Assembly: GCA_014385025.1 (NCBI GenBank)
Contig: JACRTB010000005.1
Coordinates: 62,001 to 126,000 of the forward strand
Origin: Yanshouia hominis
Lineage (GTDB): Bacteria; Bacillota; Clostridia; Oscillospirales; Ruminococcaceae
Reading direction: 5' to 3'
DNA: 64,000 nt
Shown: piece after piece, positions 39,801-49,359 of the stretch
How the letters are laid out: each line of letters opens with the position of its first letter
How positions within the stretch are numbered: the stretch's first letter is position 1
Notes under the pieces: model-generated
What the model saw: the letters and a program-made list of their open reading frames with translations, nothing else
Databases searched by the model: none
What the model was told of the DNA's origin: nothing
Program-made: the position numbers and the translations under genes

Positions 39801-41768
39801 GTGGCAAAAAAGGAACCGAAGGAAATTGATGTAACTTCACTTGACAGCGAGCTTGCCGCTGCCAAGGCTGTTGAAGAGGGCCGCTCGGACAAGTTTATCC
39901 GGTTTGCTTTTTTTGTGGCAATCCTGATGACATCGTTTCACATCTTCACCGGTCTCAACGGCTTGGGCGATTATGTGACCCAGCGCGGCATCCATCTCAG
40001 CTTTGCGCTGACTCTGGTACTGCTGACCCAGCCCCTGCACAAACACATCTGCAAGGATAAATATGCCGATGTCAAGCCCTTCCGCATCTTGTGCCGCTGC
40101 GTGGATCTTCTTCTGATCGCCCTGACCTGGATTTCATGGTGGATGGCGCAGGATGAAGTTCATCATCTGGCGGAGCGCCTGAGCCAGACCACATGGATGG
40201 CGACCTTTGCCGGCGCCTGTCTGGCGGTCATCACTTTGGAATGCGCCCGGCGCGTGCTGGGCTATATCATGCCTGGACTGGCTCTGGTCTTTGTCGCGTA
40301 TGCGTTAGCCGGCCCCCACCTGCCGCTGGCGATTGCCCATCGCGGCTACTCTCTGCAGCGCATCTGCAAATTCCTTGCGACCGATCTGGACGGCCTGTTC
40401 GGCACCACCATGAGCGTTTCCGCCACCGTAATCTTCATGTTTGTGATGTTCGGCGCCTTTCTGGAGGCGTCCGGCTGTTCTGATTTTATCAATGAGATCG
40501 CCATTTCCCTCACCGGAAAAATCAAGAGCGGCCCCGCTCTGTCCGCCGTGGTCGCGTCCGGCCTGATGGGCTCCATCAACGGCTCGGCGGTCGCCAACGT
40601 CGTCGGCACCGGAACCTTCACCATTCCTCTGATGAAATCCCGCGGCTATAAGCCCGCCTTTGCCGGCGGCGTGGAAGCCGTGGCCTCGACGGGCGGTCAG
40701 ATTCTTCCCCCCGTTATGGGTTCCGGCGCGTTTCTGATGGTCGCTTTTACTGAAACAAAATATATCAACATTGTCATTGCCGCCGTCATTCCCGCTCTCC
40801 TGTATTACTGGGGCTGTGCGGTCGCGGTCGTGTCTCAGTCGGAGCTGGCCGATATTCAGCTGATGGACCCCAAAGAGATTCCCAAGGCGAAAAACGTTCT
40901 CAAATCCGGCTGGATCTATCTGGTGATTATCGGCGTTCTGCTCTACTGTCTGTTGGTGGCGCAATATTCTCCCTTGTATTCCGCTCTTTGGGCCACCTTC
41001 TCGGTTCCCGTGGTGATGTTTTTTGATAAGAAAAAACGCTTTACGCCAAAAAGCATCGTCCCGGCCATGGCAAAGTCCGCTTTCAGCTCGATGTCCATTG
41101 TCATTGGCTGCGCCTGTGCCGGAATTGTCGTCGGCATGGTTTCATTGACCGGCATCGGCGTTATTTTCGGCGACATGATGATTCAGGCCGCTCATTCGAT
41201 GCTTTTTCCCTCCCTGCTGTTTACCGCGCTGACCTGCATCATTCTGGGCATGGGCCTGCCCACCACAGCGGCTTATGTCATCGCCGCTTCCATTCTGGCT
41301 CCCTCGCTGATCAAGCTGGGGCTTACTCCGCTGACCTCGCATCTCTTTGTCTTCTATTTTGCCTGCCTTTCGGCAATCACGCCGCCTGTGGCTCTGGCCG
41401 CTTATGCCGGCGCGGGAATTGCAAAATGCAGTCCCATGACGACGGCCGTGGAGGCCTGCAAACTGGGATTCGCCGGGTTCATGGTCCCGTTTGCTTTCTG
41501 TTATAATCCGGCAATGATGATGCAGGGCAACGTTGCGGAAATTCTTTCCGTTTTTATCAGCGCCTTCATCGGCGTTTCCATCATGTCTGCCGGTTTCCAG
41601 GGGTGGCTTCTCTGGAAGCTGAACTATCTGGAGCGCATCATCTTTATCGGCGGAGGACTGCTTATGTTTATCCCCGGAACCCTGACCGATATCATCGGCC
41701 TTGCGATTGCAACTGTCCTGATCGCAATCAATATGAAAAAATGGAAAAAGGTTCGGACCGCTTCCTGA
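39801..41768 (+). CDS. Fused TRAP transporter permease (4TM/12TM)
   Basis: 655 residues with about sixteen to seventeen helices and a GTG start at 39801 after AAAAAGGGGG. TRAP hallmarks are GSINGSAVANVVGTGTFTIP, ASTGGQILPPVMGSGAFLM, LGMGLPTTAAYVIAASILAP and SAITPPVALAAYAGAGIA. It imports an acid with Na+ or H+ in partnership with the TAXI lipoprotein upstream. A hairpin in the 128-bp gap (around 39722-39755) may reduce permease expression relative to the binding protein. Confidence 0.93.
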   Translation: MAKKEPKEIDVTSLDSELAAAKAVEEGRSDKFIRFAFFVAILMTSFHIFTGLNGLGDYVTQRGIHLSFALTLVLLTQPLHKHICKDKYADVKPFRILCRCVDLLLIALTWISWWMAQDEVHHLAERLSQTTWMATFAGACLAVITLECARRVLGYIMPGLALVFVAYALAGPHLPLAIAHRGYSLQRICKFLATDLDGLFGTTMSVSATVIFMFVMFGAFLEASGCSDFINEIAISLTGKIKSGPALSAVVASGLMGSINGSAVANVVGTGTFTIPLMKSRGYKPAFAGGVEAVASTGGQILPPVMGSGAFLMVAFTETKYINIVIAAVIPALLYYWGCAVAVVSQSELADIQLMDPKEIPKAKNVLKSGWIYLVIIGVLLYCLLVAQYSPLYSALWATFSVPVVMFFDKKKRFTPKSIVPAMAKSAFSSMSIVIGCACAGIVVGMVSLTGIGVIFGDMMIQAAHSMLFPSLLFTALTCIILGMGLPTTAAYVIAASILAPSLIKLGLTPLTSHLFVFYFACLSAITPPVALAAYAGAGIAKCSPMTTAVEACKLGFAGFMVPFAFCYNPAMMMQGNVAEILSVFISAFIGVSIMSAGFQGWLLWKLNYLERIIFIGGGLLMFIPGTLTDIIGLAIATVLIAINMKKWKKVRTAS

Positions 41769-41792
41769 CGGAAGCAGCCCTCTTCTCCGATG

Positions 41793-41825
41793 AAAAAAGG
41801 TCCGCTCACCGAGCGGACCTTTTTT
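41793..41825. terminator. Bidirectional terminator between TRAP permease and NUDIX gene
   Basis: AAAAAAGGTCCGCTC-ACC-GAGCGGACCTTTTTT (41793-41825), with A and T tracts on both sides. It overlaps the last codons of the minus-strand NUDIX gene (ending at 41806), so both converging transcripts can end here. Confidence 0.88.
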
Positions 41826-42234
41826 CCTGTGCCAGCTTCCGCACAACATCCCGATCAGCGGGACAGAACTCATGGCGCTCCAGTTCTTCGCGCGGCACCC
41901 ACTGCATCGCGCTGTGGACATCCATCTTCAGAACCCCCGAACGAATCTTTGCCTTGAAGAAGAGAAGCCGCACCGAGTATTCGGGATAATCATAATCGGT
42001 CCGCATAAAAAGTTCTCCGATTTCAATTTCAACTTCGAGTTCCTCGCGGCACTCCCGCATCAGACAGTCCTCAAACGACTCTCCGGGTTCCCGCTTTCCG
42101 CCGGGGAACTCCCAGAGAAAGGCGCAGTTTCCTCCCGGTCCACGCCGGCAGATGAGGATTTCATCCCGCTCGTTCGAGAAGATCGCGGCCGACACCTCGA
42201 TCTGCCCGCCAGTCATTTTTCTCAGATCCGGCAT
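41806..42234 (-). CDS. NUDIX hydrolase (MutT-like)
   Basis: 142 residues. The NUDIX box is complete: GGKREPGESFEDCLMRECRE with EE following. An N-terminal strand ILICRRGPGGNCAFLWEFP is typical of 8-oxo-dGTP-type sanitising enzymes, which also suggests nucleotide substrates here. The start at 42234 has AAAAGGAG about eleven bases upstream; a second ATG lies six codons later. Confidence 0.9.
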   Translation of the reverse strand: MPDLRKMTGGQIEVSAAIFSNERDEILICRRGPGGNCAFLWEFPGGKREPGESFEDCLMRECREELEVEIEIGELFMRTDYDYPEYSVRLLFFKAKIRSGVLKMDVHSAMQWVPREELERHEFCPADRDVVRKLAQEKRSAR

Positions 42235-42414
42235 TCCTTATCCAACTCCTTTTCTTCCATTCGCCGCATAGGTTCATCAGAATTCTCCGACGGACAGCGC
42301 CTTCATTCGGCTCAAAGGGTCCAGCTTCTCTGTTCAGAGTGCTCATGCCAGTGAAGCATCCCGAGGTTCAGCACGCCGGTTCCTCCGGGCACCGGGCTGT
42401 GCACCGCCGTCGCT

Positions 42415-42635
42415 TTAAGCCGAAGCCCGTGCCGCCCCACAGAACCGCTCCTCCTCGGAGCGAAGCTGCGCTTCACGGGCCGCACCGTCGAACTGCAGGG
42501 CATAGAGCCGCACCTTCCCGTCCTTTCTCGCCATTCCGACCAGCTCGGTAACCGCCTCCCCCTCGTTTTTCCCCGACCGATCACAGCCAGTTCATCCCAT
42601 TGCGTATGGGCATCCAGAAGCTGCACCAGATTCAT
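42415..42635 (-). pseudogene. Frameshifted hypothetical gene
   Basis: It starts at ATG 42635 (purine-rich AAGGACGC upstream) and reads NLVQLLDAHTQWDELAVIGR. It then continues as a normal-looking protein only after a one-base shift in the run GGGAAAAACGAGGGGGAGG (about 42570-42585). In the shifted frame it reads EAVTELVGMARKDGKVRLYA, then FDGAAREAQLRSEEERF, and stops at 42415-42417. Without the shift the sequence becomes Arg/Trp-rich noise. The repaired product would be about 72 residues. No family recognised. Confidence 0.5.
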
Positions 42636-42759
42636 GCCGCGTCCTTCTTTCCCGTTTTCTTCTGCCGTTATGTCTTTTCCGCCTTTTTCTGCTGTTCTGC
42701 CCGTCTCGCTTTCTTCTGCCGCTCTGCTATTCTCGCTTTCCTCTACCGTTTTTCTCTTC

Positions 42760-42895
42760 CTGACTTCTTCTGCCGTTCTGCCTTCCTGTTTTCTTTTGCC
42801 GTTTTTCCTTTCCTGACTTCTTCTGCCGCTCTGCCTTCCTGTTTTCTTTTGCCGTTTTTCCTTTCCTGACTTCTTCTGCCGCTCTGTTTTCTTTC
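42760..42895. repeat. 53-bp tandem repeat array
   Basis: Units begin at 42760, 42813 and 42866 with CTGACTTCTTCTGCCG, then a pyrimidine-rich body. Two full units and a partial third are nearly identical, and more diverged copies can be seen from about 42655. The plus strand is almost pure C/T with regular TGCCG steps. Since 53 is not divisible by three, each copy shifts reading frame, which argues against a protein repeat. There are no spacers, so this is not CRISPR. Confidence 0.8.
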
Positions 42896-43349
42896 GCCAT
42901 TCTACCGCAGGGCGGCCGGGAACGCAACGAAAAATCAGCAGAAAATACCAAGAGGCCGGCGTTTCGCCGGCCTCTTGGCAGACCGCATACCCTTTCATCC
43001 AAAACTCCGGCCGCGTGTGAATCGCCGCCTGTCATATAATATCCCCCCTGACATTGGACTCATCGGGGGAGCGAGCGGACCGCTTCCCGTCAAAAGGCCG
43101 AAAGACCGGCTCATCACTCGAGCGACACCGAACAATTTTTATCTGCGCCACGCCCTTTGCCGCTGCCAGAGTGGTGGTTACACCCTGTTTCATCCTGCCC
43201 GTTTCCGATTCGCGGTCTCTCGCCGCGCCCCGCTCTGCCGGCAAAGGTGTTTTCATTGTCCACCGCTCGGCGGCTTTTCCATACACAACCGACGAATCCC
43301 CTCGGGCCTTTCGGTCCGGGGGGATTCTCAGGAGATCCCTGGAAGATGT

Positions 43350-44171
43350 TTACCGACGCTTTCTTGCCTCGAGGAAATCATTCAGTTCCGCATTTTTGAT
43401 GTCGGTGATGAACATATGACCCGGGGAATGGGTGATGACAATCGGAGGCTTGGCATTCTCGATCGCCGCCTGCGGCGTTACGCCGCAGGGCCAGAACACC
43501 GGAATCTCCCCCTCGCGGATTTCCACCGATTCGCCGTATTCAGGCTGGTCAATATCACGCACGCCCAAAATCGCAGGATCGCCCATATGCACAGGCGCGC
43601 CGTGAACGTTCGGGCACTGAACCGTAATCTCATAGGCCCGGCGGGCGTTTTCGGGGGTCATCGGACGCATGCTGCACACCATCGGCCCTTCGAACGGACC
43701 GACCTTGACAGTGCGGATACCGGTCTTATACATCGGGACATTCCGCCCGGTGGCGATGTGGCGCACCTCAATGCCGGCGGCCATCAGCGCCTCCTCGAAC
43801 GAGAAGCTGCACCCGATCAGGAATCCGACATAGCCCTCTTTCCAGAAGGCGGACGCATCATTGACCTTTTCTGAAAGGACGCCGTTGCGATAAATGAAAT
43901 ACTCCGGAATGTCGGTGGTAATATCCCCGCCCTCGCCCATCGCGTGGGTTTCGGGGGTTCCCCTGATGATTTCAAGGACCGGACAGGGGAAGGGGTTGCG
44001 CCGGGTGTATTCCTCAAAATCAGCGGCATATTCGGGCGGCAGAATCACCAGATTAGCCTGTGCGTAGCCCCGGCACATTCCGGCAGTCGGAAAGGTGATC
44101 TCCCCCTTGCGGATGCGCTGCCGCACCTCGGCGGGGGACATATCGATATATGGGGTAATGTCAAAACGCAT
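43350..44171 (-). CDS. ycsI: YcsI-type putative hydro-lyase (DUF1445)
   Basis: 273 residues. Family motifs include FPTAGMCRGYAQANLVILP at the N-terminus, FLIGCSFSFEEALMAAGI in the middle and ITHSPGHMFITDIKNAEL at the C-terminus. Related proteins act as D-glutamate cyclase or hydro-lyase-like enzymes. It is the last gene of the 5-oxoproline (pxp/kip) operon, as in many Firmicutes. Confidence 0.9.
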   Translation of the reverse strand: MRFDITPYIDMSPAEVRQRIRKGEITFPTAGMCRGYAQANLVILPPEYAADFEEYTRRNPFPCPVLEIIRGTPETHAMGEGGDITTDIPEYFIYRNGVLSEKVNDASAFWKEGYVGFLIGCSFSFEEALMAAGIEVRHIATGRNVPMYKTGIRTVKVGPFEGPMVCSMRPMTPENARRAYEITVQCPNVHGAPVHMGDPAILGVRDIDQPEYGESVEIREGEIPVFWPCGVTPQAAIENAKPPIVITHSPGHMFITDIKNAELNDFLEARKRR

Positions 44172-44185
44172 ATGCCGTCTCCTCT

Positions 44186-45268
44186 CTAGCTTTTGATTTC
44201 ACGTACAACACAGCGGTAATCGTGCCCGTCCAGTTCGACGTGGAAAACACGCTCCTCCCCGCCGGAAAGCCCCAGCGCCGCAAGGGCAATTCCCGGTGCG
44301 ACCGGCGCGCGGGCATCGCCGCGTTTCTCCTCGAAGGAGCGCCTCAGCTCTTCGAAGCGTGTCCGCTGCGCGAGATAAAGCTCCTGTGCCTCCTCGATTG
44401 AGACCGCTTCAAAGCGAATGATGTCTCCCGGCTTGCTCTGGGTGATCCGGGGAAGATCCACGGTGATGACATTGGCGATCTTGGTGTAGCCGCCGGTTGT
44501 CTGACGGTCGGCCAGCATGATGATCGGCTTTCCCTCGCTCGGAATCTGAACCGCGCCGAAGGAAATGCCGTCCGAGATGATGTTGCCGTCCTTGACGTGC
44601 TCGACCACCGGACCTTCCAGACGGCTTCCCATCCGGTCGGACTGGTTGGTTACCGTATAGGTCCCGCTGAGGAAGGTCTTGCGGCCATCCTCGGTAAACG
44701 CATCGTCCTGAGGCCCCAGCACCACTCTGAGAACCCGCTCGGAAGCGGAAAAATCCTCCGGGTCAACAGCGCGGAGATCGAGGTTCGGCAGGGTGGCCGC
44801 CGGCGCGCGGAAGCCAAGAAAATCATCCTTGCCGAGCTTGCGTCCCTGTAACCCGCCGATCTTTGCCTTGAGATAGGTCGAACGGCTGCCCATGACCGGT
44901 TCAATATCAAAACCTCCCGCCGCCGCCAGATAGGCGCGGCAGCCGGACTTCTGCATTCCGAAAGCCAGCAGGTCGCCTGGTTTGACCAAAACCGCGCGGT
45001 AACGCGGCATTGGCACGCCGTTGAGGGTCGCCGAGAGGTCGGCGCCGGTCAGCGCAACCACATTGGCCGCGGTAAACTCAACCATCGGACCCATCAGGGT
45101 GATTTCCAGAGAGGCCTCTCCTTCGTCGTTGCCGACAAGCAGATTGCCCAGTACAAAGGAACGGGGGTCCATCGCCCCCGATACAGGGACGCCGAACTGC
45201 TGATAACCGGTCCGCCCGGCATCCTGCACCGTCGTTAAGAATCCGCCGCTGCGAAATTTCATCCCCAT
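44186..45268 (-). CDS. pxpC: 5-oxoprolinase subunit C (biotin-dependent carboxyltransferase-like)
   Basis: 360 residues. PxpC/KipA/AHS2 motifs are TTVQDAGRTGYQQFGVPVSG, GSRSTYLKAKIGGLQGRKL and IMLADRQTTGGYTKIANVI. With PxpB and PxpA it forms the ATP-dependent bacterial 5-oxoprolinase, turning 5-oxo-L-proline into glutamate. It overlaps or abuts pxpB (2-bp gap). Confidence 0.92.
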   Translation of the reverse strand: MGMKFRSGGFLTTVQDAGRTGYQQFGVPVSGAMDPRSFVLGNLLVGNDEGEASLEITLMGPMVEFTAANVVALTGADLSATLNGVPMPRYRAVLVKPGDLLAFGMQKSGCRAYLAAAGGFDIEPVMGSRSTYLKAKIGGLQGRKLGKDDFLGFRAPAATLPNLDLRAVDPEDFSASERVLRVVLGPQDDAFTEDGRKTFLSGTYTVTNQSDRMGSRLEGPVVEHVKDGNIISDGISFGAVQIPSEGKPIIMLADRQTTGGYTKIANVITVDLPRITQSKPGDIIRFEAVSIEEAQELYLAQRTRFEELRRSFEEKRGDARAPVAPGIALAALGLSGGEERVFHVELDGHDYRCVVREIKS

Positions 45269-45270
45269 CG

Positions 45271-45999
45271 TCAGCCCTCCTTTGCATAGGTGTGCAGGCG
45301 GCAGGTCCCCTGCTCCACCTCGCGGCCGATCGCTTCATATTCCTCCCGGTCAACCGCCCGGAATTTGATATACTGTCCTGCCTCCAGCAGAATCGGGCGT
45401 TCCCGGCCGGGATCGTAGAGCTTCAGGGGGGTCCGCCCGATCAGCTGCCAGCCGCCGGGAGAATCGATGGGATAAACGCCGGTTTGGGTGCCCGCGATTC
45501 CCACCGAGCCGCCCGGAATCCGCACACGCGGGCTCTTGAGGCGCGGAGCGGCGATCGAATCGTCCATCCCGCCGAGATAGGGAAAGCCGGGGGTAAAGCC
45601 CAGCATGTAAATCAGATATTCGGTGCCGGTATGGATTTTAACGACCTCGTCCTCTGTTTTGCCGTTGTGTTCCGCGACAAACGCAAGGTCGGGTCCCTCC
45701 TCCCCGCCGTAGAGCACCGGAATTTCCACCACCTCCGCGGGTGGGATTTCGATGTCGTCGAGCTTTCCAAGCAGGCCGCGCATCATTTCGCAAAGCTCGG
45801 CGTGCCGGATCTTTTCCGGACGGTAATGAACCATCAGGGAGCGGTAGGTTGGAACCGTTTCAACGATTCCGTCGATTCCGCTTTTGGAAAGTGCAATATT
45901 AAACGCGCGGATTGCGGCGTTGATCCCACCGCTGATCTCGTTGCCGAACTCGACGGTCACCGAGGTATCGCCGGTCAGCAGAAAGCGCACATCGCGCAT
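45271..45999 (-). CDS. pxpB: 5-oxoprolinase subunit B
   Basis: 242 residues from ATG 45999, set by AAAGGAGG; the open frame reaches 46089. PxpB/KipI/AHS1 motifs are LTGDTSVTVEFGNEIS, MLGFTPGFPYLGGMDD, PRVRIPGGSVGIAGTQTGVYP and SPGGWQLIGRTPLKLYDP. Partner of PxpC. In Bacillus KipI also inhibits the sporulation kinase KinA; whether this one does cannot be told. Confidence 0.92.
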   Translation of the reverse strand: MRDVRFLLTGDTSVTVEFGNEISGGINAAIRAFNIALSKSGIDGIVETVPTYRSLMVHYRPEKIRHAELCEMMRGLLGKLDDIEIPPAEVVEIPVLYGGEEGPDLAFVAEHNGKTEDEVVKIHTGTEYLIYMLGFTPGFPYLGGMDDSIAAPRLKSPRVRIPGGSVGIAGTQTGVYPIDSPGGWQLIGRTPLKLYDPGRERPILLEAGQYIKFRAVDREEYEAIGREVEQGTCRLHTYAKEG

Positions 46000-46163
46000 C
46001 AGATTTCCTCCTTTCTGGTGCAGGCCGCCGTCAGGCGCTGTTCCAGGCTCCTTGACGGCGTGTTTCATACGATCCCGGCGCTGCCGCATCGGGACCGGTA
46101 TGCGGGTGCTGCGCGGCCGCGCCGGGAGGGACGCGGCCGGACAACAGACCGGAATCGGGAAGG

Positions 46164-47414
46164 TTACGCAAACAGCTTGAGAAGGTTGGGAACCGCCTTG
46201 ATGCCGACGAATCCGGTCAGCAGCACGACGATGACGCCGATCACGATCAGGAAGGTCGGATGATGGTAATCCTCACCGACAATCTTCTTGTTGCGCGAAG
46301 CAAGCAGCATGGTGCCCAGGGTGATCGGCAGGATCAGTCCGTTGAGGGCGCCCGCCGCGATCAGGAGCTTGGCCGCTCCACCCAGAACAACCATGATCAG
46401 GGTAGAAATCGAGATAAAGCCGACGATAAACCACTTCTCATTGGCCGCAATAAAGGGATGCAGCGTTTTGAGGAAGGAAACCGAGGTGAACGCCGCGCCG
46501 ATGACGGAGGTGATGCCGGCGGACATCAGCGCGATTCCGAACAGGCGGTAGCCAAGATCGCCGGCGGCCTGGCGGAACGCTTCGGCCGCAGGGTTGGAGG
46601 CCGAGGTAATCGCAGTGGAAGCCGCCGCGCCGCCGGCGGTGCAGACGCCGAGAACGGCGAGGAAGAGCAGAATGCGGACGGTGCCGGAGACGCAGACGCC
46701 GCGCAGAACGCTGCCCTGAATCTGGCCGACCTTATCCTTGCCGGAGATTCCGGCATCGAGCAGGCGGTGGGCGCCCGAGAAGGTGATATAGCCGCCGCAG
46801 GAACCGCCGAGCAGGGTAATCATCGGAAAGAGGAGGCCGGAGGGATTCTCAGGGGTGAAGATGTGCACAACCGCGTCGCCGACCGGCGGCTTGGAGCTGA
46901 CCGCCACGATGAGGATGGCGATGAGGATGATCGCGCCGAGAATGGTCGCAGCCTTATCCATCATCCGTTTTGCGTCCTTCGACAGGAAGATGCCGATGGC
47001 CGCGATGCCGACCACCACGCAGCCGACCTTTTCCGGGACGCCGAGCAGCGCATTGAGTCCAAGGGAGGCGCCGCCGACGTTGCCGATATTAAAGGCAAGG
47101 CCGCCGAGCGCAACCAGAAACGCGACAAAAAATCCGAGGCCGGGCAGCACCTTGTTGGCGATATCCTGCCCGCGCATTCCGGAAACGCCGATGATCCGCC
47201 AGACGTTGACCTGCGTGGAGACATCCAGCAGGATGGCGCAGACAATCACCGCCGCAAAGGACGAAAGATACTGGGCGGTAAAGGTGGAGGTCTGGGTCAG
47301 GAAGCCGGGGCCGATCGCCGAGGTGGCCATCAGAAATGCTGCGCCGAGAAGGACCGAAGCATTTGCCTTATCCTTTTTCGGAGCGGTGACCTTGGTTTCT
47401 TCTTTGTTGCTCAT
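46164..47414 (-). CDS. ycsG: NRAMP-like transporter of the 5-oxoproline operon (YcsG)
   Basis: 416 residues with about eleven helices. The first helix has the NRAMP pattern SAIGPGFLTQTSTF (in place of the metal-binding DPGN), so the metal ligands are changed and a non-metal substrate is plausible. Located between pxpA and pxpB exactly as ycsG is in Bacillus, it is probably an uptake protein for 5-oxoproline or a related acid. Confidence 0.87.
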   Translation of the reverse strand: MSNKEETKVTAPKKDKANASVLLGAAFLMATSAIGPGFLTQTSTFTAQYLSSFAAVIVCAILLDVSTQVNVWRIIGVSGMRGQDIANKVLPGLGFFVAFLVALGGLAFNIGNVGGASLGLNALLGVPEKVGCVVVGIAAIGIFLSKDAKRMMDKAATILGAIILIAILIVAVSSKPPVGDAVVHIFTPENPSGLLFPMITLLGGSCGGYITFSGAHRLLDAGISGKDKVGQIQGSVLRGVCVSGTVRILLFLAVLGVCTAGGAAASTAITSASNPAAEAFRQAAGDLGYRLFGIALMSAGITSVIGAAFTSVSFLKTLHPFIAANEKWFIVGFISISTLIMVVLGGAAKLLIAAGALNGLILPITLGTMLLASRNKKIVGEDYHHPTFLIVIGVIVVLLTGFVGIKAVPNLLKLFA

Positions 47415-47507
47415 GTTGTTCCTCCTGTTCGGTGTTGTCGTGTTGTAAGGCGGTTTTATGCGCCGCGGACATTCCGCCGTTTCCGAGGCGCCGTTGACGG
47501 CGCCGGG

Positions 47508-48272
47508 TTATCTGGCGGACAGGCTGCAGATCCTGACGCCCTTTGCCTCAAGGGCCGCCTTGATATTCTTGACAAATTCCAGGGCGCTGGGGTTGTCGCC
47601 ATGGACGCAGATAGAGTCGGCCTTGATGGGAATCAGCTTGCCGCTTGCCGTCTCGACCACCCCTTCGGTGACCATCCGCACGGTGCGGGCAATGGCAAGC
47701 TCCTTATCGTGGATTACCGCGCCCGGCAGCTTTCTGGAGACGAGGGTTCCGTCGTCGTTATAGGCGCGGTCGGCAAAAACCTCAGAAGCGGCGGGCAGGC
47801 CGATCTTTTCAGCGGAGGAGATCATCCTGCTGTTGGCAAGCCCGAGAAGAATCAGGCTGGGGTCAACCTCATAAATCCCCTCGCAGATCGCATCCGCCAG
47901 CTTTTCATCGACGGCCGCCATGTTGTAAAAGGCGCCATGCGGCTTGACATGCTGCATCTTGATTCCCCTGCTCTCGGTAAATGCAAGCAGCGCGCCGATC
48001 TGGTATTTGATGTAGGCCTTCGCCTCGGCCGGAGTGACCACCATGTTGCGCCGTCCGAAGCCCATTAAATCGGGGTATCCCGGATGTGCGCCGACGGCAG
48101 TGCCCGCCTCGGCGGCCAGCGCCACCGTCTTTTCCATGACCATCGGGTCCCCGGCGTGCCAGCCGCAGGCCACATTGGCCGAGGAAACATACTTGAGAAT
48201 TTCGGAATCCATGCCGATGGTATAGGCGCCGAAGCTCTCGCCAAGGTCGCTGTTCAAATCCACCTGATACAT
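47508..48272 (-). CDS. pxpA: 5-oxoprolinase subunit A (LamB/YcsF family)
   Basis: 254 residues. Family motifs are [13 protein letters not shown] at the N-terminus, [28 protein letters not shown] and [14 protein letters not shown]. It is the first gene of the five-gene operon pxpA-ycsG-pxpB-pxpC-ycsI, on the minus strand, with AGGAGG before the start. Confidence 0.94.
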   Translation of the reverse strand: MYQVDLNSDLGESFGAYTIGMDSEILKYVSSANVACGWHAGDPMVMEKTVALAAEAGTAVGAHPGYPDLMGFGRRNMVVTPAEAKAYIKYQIGALLAFTESRGIKMQHVKPHGAFYNMAAVDEKLADAICEGIYEVDPSLILLGLANSRMISSAEKIGLPAASEVFADRAYNDDGTLVSRKLPGAVIHDKELAIARTVRMVTEGVVETASGKLIPIKADSICVHGDNPSALEFVKNIKAALEAKGVRICSLSAR

Positions 48273-48383
48273 CGTAAGCCCTCCTTTTTGGCTTCATGCC
48301 TGCCGGAATCCCTCCGCCAACGAGGCTCCGGCGTTTCTTTTTACCCGAATGATAGTGCAAAAGCCATGCCAGCCCCAAAAGAG

Positions 48384-48413
48384 AAACCCGCGCTCCTGTG
48401 GAAGCGCGGGTTT
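48384..48413. terminator. Hairpin between lipoprotein gene and pxpA
   Basis: AAACCCGCGCT (48384-48394) pairs with AGCGCGGGTTT (48403-48413), followed by CTGTT on plus and CTCTTTT on minus. It lies downstream of the lipoprotein gene, so it probably ends that minus-strand transcript. Confidence 0.65.
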
Positions 48414-48550
48414 CTGTTGGAATTTTCACAAGCTTTCGTCTTTACGGGTGGGCAATTTGCGCAGGAACCGTTTTTGCATCCGTGCAGAATCGCTCACATG
48501 CCGCTGTGCGGAGCCGCACACCGAGCGGTTTTGCACAGCATGGACTTCTC

Positions 48551-49303
48551 TCATCCGACCGGTGCGTAGGATTCCAGATCCTCTGGGAACTCGACGGAAA
48601 CGGGTCCGCCGACATTCCGGTAACGGAAGATCCGTTCCGCAGACGCTTCAAGCACCGGACCGCCGAGGTCAATCTGTACCGACATCCGCATGGTGTGGCT
48701 CTGAATGCGGTTGTCCGGCCCCACCGTCACCCGCCCGCTGACGGCTGTGACCTTCATCCCCTCGGCGGGGAACAGCCCGCTGCCGATCAGCAGAATGGCC
48801 TGATCGACATACCGCTCGAGGGACTCGGGACGGACGGCATAGGAAAAGGCGGCGCCGCCTTTTCCTTCGCGGTCCATTTTGAGAAGGCTCAGCTCTGAGG
48901 CCGCCGGGGGCTGGGGAAATTCCACCCGAAGCTGTTCGAGCACCAGATTGCCGTCATAAGGCACCTGAAACGACTGCCCCATCACCGAGGTGTAAAAATG
49001 GCCGTCCCTGTAGTAGCTCTCGCCGCTGATCTCCTGACCCGGGTAACGGACGGTGCTCTTTACCGCCATTTCGACCGTTTCGCCGTCCCGGAACAGCTGA
49101 GCCGCCGTCTCCGCGGTCTGGTCGAGCACCTCCTGGCCGAGTGCCATCCTGATTCTCGTGTCGGCATCCACCTCCATCGAGGAAAGCTCGGCGGTCTGCT
49201 GCAAAACAGCGTCAAACCGTTCCTCCGGAGAGGCGACGCCGGAGCATCCGGCGGCGGTGAGCGCGAGCAGCAGCGCGAGACATCCAGTAATCCATCGTTT
49301 CAT
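48551..49303 (-). CDS. Secreted lipoprotein, DUF6612-like
   Basis: 250 residues from ATG 49303 (AAAGGAATT upstream). It has a signal peptide with lipobox TAAGC, then a beta-rich domain resembling the LolA/LppX-like bacterial lipoproteins (strands MRMSVQIDLGG and repeated VEMAVKSTVRYPG). Such folds bind lipids or sense the envelope. It lies downstream of the sigma54 regulator gene; whether it is under its control is unknown. Confidence 0.7.
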   Translation of the reverse strand: MKRWITGCLALLLALTAAGCSGVASPEERFDAVLQQTAELSSMEVDADTRIRMALGQEVLDQTAETAAQLFRDGETVEMAVKSTVRYPGQEISGESYYRDGHFYTSVMGQSFQVPYDGNLVLEQLRVEFPQPPAASELSLLKMDREGKGGAAFSYAVRPESLERYVDQAILLIGSGLFPAEGMKVTAVSGRVTVGPDNRIQSHTMRMSVQIDLGGPVLEASAERIFRYRNVGGPVSVEFPEDLESYAPVG

Positions 49304-49359
49304 TGTCAGAATTCCTTTCCTGTTTGGTTTTATCGTGACCGGATTCCCTCCGGCTGGGG

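Larger units (their letters stand above)
42235..43349. other. Gene-poor region with repeats, hairpins and decayed coding sequence
   Basis: Over 1.1 kb no intact gene is supported. It contains the frameshifted remnant at 42415-42635, the 53-bp tandem repeats at 42760-42895, a perfect hairpin at about 42948-42978 (CCAAGAGGCCGGC arms), and another hairpin at about 43283-43322. Long Lys/Glu/Arg-rich frames across the repeats arise from the repeat itself and pass straight through the hairpin, so they are not believable genes. Confidence 0.6.

Noticed and set aside
42760..42895. CRISPR array
   Set aside because: Units are contiguous with no spacers, and no cas genes are present.
42312..42998. Minus-strand Lys/Glu/Arg-rich protein of 228 codons
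   Set aside because: The charged region comes from 53-bp DNA repeats that change frame in every unit, and the N-terminus runs through a perfect hairpin. Only the small frameshifted part at 42415-42635 looks coding.
46260..48068. Long plus-strand frame opposite ycsG and pxpA (602 codons)
   Set aside because: Asp/Gly/Arg-rich composition typical of antisense shadow in GC-rich DNA; both genes below it have clear family motifs.
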